Of a stretch of DNA of 64,000 bases, positions 60,630 through 64,000 are shown in pieces. The position numbers and the translations under genes are program-made. Positions within the stretch are counted from its first letter, which is position 1. Every line of letters starts with the position of its first letter. The notes beneath the pieces are model-generated. The model saw nothing but the letters and a program-made list of their open reading frames with translations. It was not told the origin of the DNA and did not search any database. Origin of the DNA: Lota lota (Eukaryota; Chordata; Actinopteri; Gadiformes; Lotidae); NCBI GenBank assembly GCA_026745465.1, contig JACYXH010000826.1:4602724-4666723 (forward strand), written 5' to 3'.

Positions 60630-61090
60630 GTGCCGGGGGACAGACTGCTTATTAATAACTTATCTCCTAATACCCGTGCTGTGTTGCTCTAAAGAGCAGT
60701 GCTCTCCCTGGCTACTAATTACAGCCCGGCGACAGCCGTCTGTTTCCTGAGACAACGTATCCCCCGTAGTGCCACCTTACCCGTCCCTCCTCGGCCACTA
60801 TTAGCTCCCCCGACCCCCCAAAAAAACATTACTAGCGACTGGGATATAGCCTGGCGCCTGATTGCAGTACATGTCTCAGTGGAACTGGGGGAGGCGGGGG
60901 GGGGGGTGAAGGGTATGGCTGGGGCTCACGGTGCTAATAACGGTGATTAGCCCTCGGAGGATGTTTGCTCACGATGACGATAGGGGGTCGTCTAGGGGCC
61001 ATCTAGGGCCCAGAGGGCTGATACTACGGCTGGGCTCAGGTGAGGGGCCTACCTGTTTAACACCTATCGTAGTCCCAGACCACCACCCAC
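60630..61090. other. Candidate conserved non-coding block
   Basis: 'gcttattaataacttatctcc', trimmed here to its TTAATAA core, plus 'ggctactaattacagcc' and 'gtgctaataacggtgatta' in unique sequence, with a G run at 60896-60907. Frames here are short and unrecognised. Confidence 0.33.
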
Positions 61091-61670
61091 AGTCCTCTGT
61101 AAGAGTTACAGGTCAGCAATAAAAGAACAGGAGCGACATAATGGAAATGAAAACACATGCTTGTGTTTTAATATACATTTTACTTGAGTAATTCAATTTT
61201 CGTGCACTTTTACACCACTATCATCCTCCAAACCCTGACTTAAGCGTAATGGCTTATGGGTTTGAACCATGCAACCAGCATACAACGTATTGTTAGTCAA
61301 CAGTGGTTAAACAATCAAATAAAGGCTTAGTTGAATTAGTAGTTTTGATACTTCAGTACTTCAATGTGTTCCTTTTGGTAGAACGTTGAACTGAGGAATT
61401 GGGCACTGCAGTTTCTCAGGGTATTCATATTGTACCTCTACTAAGGCAGAGGATGGAAGCACGTATTCATCCCCCCACTGCCTTCGCCCAACTCTGTTTT
61501 TTCTCCATTGTGTACATTCCTGTTCTTCTAAACTTGACCTTTAACCCTTTCAGTCAGTGTCTCCTTTACAGACATCTGACGTTTGACTTACTCCCTCATG
61601 GTTGCTGTCAGGTACTAAACTCTCAATGGATAAGCACATGATACACCACTCCCTCCCCCTCCCCTGATGT
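61091..61670. other. Unassigned sequence
   Basis: No supported feature. Confidence 0.35.
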
Positions 61671-61900
61671 AGTGGGTCTAAACCCCCAAGGGGAGCTCTT
61701 ATTTTTCAAGCGAACGCTGCAGTTCCGCCCCGGCGCCAATTAGCTCATTACCTACGCTAGCTAGCTCTCGTCTCGCGCCACCTCAGCAGTATACGGCCCT
61801 GTCTGACGTGCTGACGGCTCTATTGTTCAACGATTTCACCTCCACAGGGGCCACTAGAGGCCCTTGGGAGACCCCCACAGGGGCACCCACACCAAGGGCA
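61671..61900. other. Candidate regulatory block with CTCF-like motif
   Basis: GC-rich unique sequence ('cccggcgccaattagctcatt' core near 61727-61747 contains CAATTAG). At 61853-61864 the phrase CCACTAGAGGCC resembles the CTCF core CCASYAGRKGGC with one mismatch. No functional evidence. Confidence 0.3.
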
Positions 61901-62396
61901 GATTTTGTCCCTTCAGTGTTTAGTGTCGTGTAGTGTAGACTTCATCTACCATGAACTCGTCAATAACATAGAAGCAAAATACTGGTGGTGCAGTTTTGAC
62001 TGGCTAATGTAAAGTATGTGAGACATGCTTCATAGCTGGACCAAGTTAAAAGGGTTAACATTTATATTTCGGTTTTTATGATCCAAGTCAATTGCACAAC
62101 AAAGCAGGCAGTAGCAGTCATTGCTGGCAATTAAATTATTGTGTTCCAAGCTCTCCTCAACAATGCAGGTAAGTAAGATGAACAAGTCAAATTTAAAAGT
62201 ATAAAGTATTATCAACGTAAGTAACAAGAATAATACTAAAAGTATCAAATGTATTCAAGGGTGAATGAAAGCTAAATATATGTACAATGGATTATTTATA
62301 TATATATATATAGTGTAGTAGAACAGTTCAGTGTCTGCATCCCAGTAGAGTACAGTGGTAAGGTGTGTTGTGTGTCAGAATATATGTCAGAATAGA
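61901..62396. other. Unassigned AT-rich sequence
   Basis: Short (TA)n at 62297-62312. Otherwise nothing recognised. Confidence 0.35.
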
Positions 62397-62462
62397 GTGT
62401 GTGTGGGTGGGTGGGTGGGTGGGTGTGTGGGTGGGTGGGTGGGTGGGTGTGTATGTGTGTCT
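62397..62462 (+). repeat. (GGTG)n / (TGGG)n repeat
   Basis: About 12 GGGT units in two blocks separated by GTGT. G-quadruplex motif (many G3 runs). Confidence 0.93.
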
Positions 62463-62504
62463 GGGAGGGATGTGTGTGTGTAGGAGTATGGTGTCAGAGT
62501 TCAA

Positions 62505-63252
62505 GTGTTCAGGAGTCTGGTGGTTTTGGGGAAAAAGCTGACCTGAACCTGGTGGTTTGGGTGCTGATGCTCTGGTACCATTTGCCAGACAGTAGCAGAG
62601 TGAACAGTTTGTGGCTAGGATGGCTGCGGTCCCTGAGTATACTCTGGACCTTCATCCGTTACCTCAGAGTGTAGAGGTCCTGCATCGCTGGCAGCTCAGT
62701 CCTAGTAATGTGCAGTTTTCACCGACCTCTGTAGAGCCTTGCGTCAAGGGCGCTGCATTGCCATACCAGGCGATGATGCAGCCGTTCCAAGATAATCAGG
62801 AAAGAAGTTGCAGAGAATCGTGGAGTCCATGCCGAACCTCCTCAGCCTACGGAAAGAAGAACTGTCGTCTCGCTGCCTTGACGATGCTGCCAGTATGATG
62901 GGACCAGACAGGTCCTTGCTGATGTTTACCCCAAGGAGCATGAAACTGCTGACTCTCTCGACTGTGCTGCACTGCACTGTTGTTGTCCTGGCACCATGAT
63001 GTCAGGGCTCCCACCTATTCTCTGTAGGCGGTCTCATCGTTACCGGAGATCAGGCCAATGATTGTGGTTCTGTCAGCAAATTTTATGATGGTGTTTCGAG
63101 CTGTGAGTGGCCAAACAGCGTGAACAGGGACTACAGGAGGGGCCTGTGCACGCAGCCCTTGGGGGCTCCAGTGCTGAGAGACAGTGTGGAGGAGTTGGTG
63201 GTACCCATCCACACAGGCTGTGGTCTGCCCATCCGGAAGTCCAGGATCTAGC
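62505..63252 (-). pseudogene. Reverse-transcriptase remnant of an L2/CR1-like LINE
   Basis: Reading the minus strand from 63252 to 62505, the order follows the end of a fish LINE RT ORF. First is a 'GAP-GC--PLL-SLFT' region (about 63180-63130, split over two frames). Next is NTIIKFADRTTIIGLISGND (63103-63044), covering the RT catalytic box. Then VERVSSFMLLGVNISKDLSG (near 62970-62905) and FRRLRRFGMDSTILCNFF (near 62850-62800), the post-RT thumb region. The plus strand from 62505 shows the complementary well-known phrases 'tgttcaggagtctggtgg' and 'gtgtagaggtcctgcat'. In the catalytic box the second aspartate of F-A-D-D is arginine (AGA at 63071-63069), and frames break several times, so this copy is dead. 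It is 5'-truncated. Confidence 0.8.
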
Positions 63253-63287
63253 TACACAGAGCTGTGTTGAATCCTAGGTCCTTGGGC

Positions 63288-63350
63288 TTAAAGGTGCAGT
63301 GTGCTGAATTGAGAGGAATCTAGCGGAACTGACTTGGTGGAAATAGAAAA
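63288..63350 (+). mobile_element. Possible MITE terminus
   Basis: 'ttaaaggtgcagtgtgctga' followed by 'aatctagcgga' resembles TTAAAGGTGCAGTGTGTAGGATTTAGTGGCATCTAGCGG-type ends that are frequent in percomorph genomes. The opposite end was not found. A G-rich minisatellite starts right after it. Confidence 0.42.
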
Positions 63351-63352
63351 TA

Positions 63353-63464
63353 GGGCTCTTGGTGGGTAGGGGGTCTTGGGGGTAGGGGTGGGGGGGTCTT
63401 GGGGGTAAGGGGGTTCTTGGCGGGCGGGGGGGTCTTGGGGGGTTAGGGGGGTAGGAGTTCTTGG
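63353..63464 (+). repeat. G-rich minisatellite (GGGGGTCTTGGGGGTAG)
   Basis: About five imperfect units of 18-27 bp, each with two G4-G7 runs and a TCTTGG spacer. Strong G-quadruplex potential. Confidence 0.9.
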
Positions 63465-63566
63465 TTAACAGGAACCAGAGTGAGTGAACAGGTGATGGTG
63501 ATGGGAGCTGACATGACAAGGAGTGTCCACACTGATCTCCATCACTGCTACAATGTGATGTGTCCA

Positions 63567-63571
63567 TGTGT

Positions 63572-63619
<48 letters not shown>
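63567..63619 (+). repeat. (TG)n microsatellite
   Basis: About 25 TG units with one TATG interruption, followed by TCTATGCTTGTGAG and looser TG sequence. Confidence 0.95.
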
Positions 63620-63620
<1 letters not shown>

Positions 63621-64000
63621 TATGCTTGTGAGCATGGCAGTATGTGTGTTTGTTAGTATGTGAGTGTATGTGCCCGCCTGTGAACACATGAGTGTGTACA
63701 TGCATGTGTTGAGAGTCCTTGAGGTTTGGTGTGTCCAACATCATGGTAGTCCAGTGTATATAGTACAGTGAATACAGTAAGCATAATACAGCTAGTCGTG
63801 TGTATAATCCGGTGGAGATGTGAACAGGGTTCACGGTGATGCGTTTACCGCTCCGCTGCAGAAGGATAGGAGCAGCTACAAGGAGCATGTGAAACGTGTT
63901 TGTTCTCCGCGGCTTTACAAACACAACACGCCCACGGGGTCCTGAATGACCCTTCACGTGAAGCTACGCGGCAGGACGACGGGTCGAGAGGGATAAACAC
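63620..64000. other. Unassigned sequence
   Basis: Degenerate TG to about 63710, then CpG-containing unique sequence. The 227-codon minus-strand frame (63274-63957) spans microsatellite and G-rich DNA and has no recognisable domain. Not called. Confidence 0.35.

Noticed and set aside
61250..61280. B-box-like 'gggtttgaaccat' suggesting a tRNA
   Set aside because: No matching A box or cloverleaf arms around it.
63274..63957. 227-codon minus-strand frame
   Set aside because: Spans a TG microsatellite and a G-rich minisatellite. Residues are histidine/threonine and proline low complexity.

Overview
The window reads as non-coding nuclear DNA from a ray-finned fish, most likely an acanthomorph teleost. 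The basis is the repeat content. It holds several decayed tRNA-type SINEs of the kind common in percomorph and related genomes, non-LTR (L2/CR1-like) retrotransposon scraps, short terminal-inverted-repeat elements, and a very high density of (CA/GT)n, (GA/CT)n and homopolymer-G tracts. That STR density is reminiscent of gadiform (cod-like) genomes. This is inference only: no species-diagnostic gene is present.

I find no protein-coding gene or exon that I can support. The long open frames are by-products of tandem repeats whose period is a multiple of three (the 21-bp array at 12003-13200, the CCA tract at 45561-46255) or of microsatellites and purine tracts that exclude stop codons. They lack family motifs and are often open on both strands at once. 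I also see no convincing tRNA, rRNA, snRNA or recognisable miRNA gene. The only autonomous-element coding trace is a frameshifted reverse-transcriptase remnant at 62505-63252, with a second, smaller LINE C-terminal scrap at 44036-44180.

Layout. 1-1300: LINE 3' end, then an inverted-repeat MITE. 1619-1881: an extraordinary 245-base G tract. 3169-7440: unique sequence with a SINE, a compound GT array, a perfect 12-bp hairpin and CpG-rich patches. 7441-8460: a polypurine/TA/GA composite followed by a CpG-rich block. 9540-11990: unique blocks between GT and G/C tracts. 12003-13200: 21-bp minisatellite with a 483-bp higher-order duplication. 13270-16465: SINE/LINE scraps and a second MITE. 17020-29400: unique, TAAT-rich blocks alternating with CA tracts and three minisatellites. 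29500-37000: mostly microsatellites, including G66 and (TC)90. 37245-39795: three SINEs and unique sequence. 40061-48128: CTC, CA, pyrimidine, CCA and GT arrays plus a CTAGC-rich minisatellite. 48130-57312: unique sequence, CA and GA arrays, a 77-bp tandem duplication, a TIR element and another minisatellite. 57480-64000: GT arrays, CpG/TAAT-rich unique blocks, the RT remnant and a G-rich minisatellite.

Two processes dominate. One is simple-repeat expansion, often directional compound tracts such as (TG)n followed by Gn. The other is a set of unique, motif-dense blocks (TAATTA, POU octamer, TGATTGAT) that look like the conserved non-coding elements of a regulatory gene desert or of very large introns. 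Whether they are conserved cannot be decided from one sequence.
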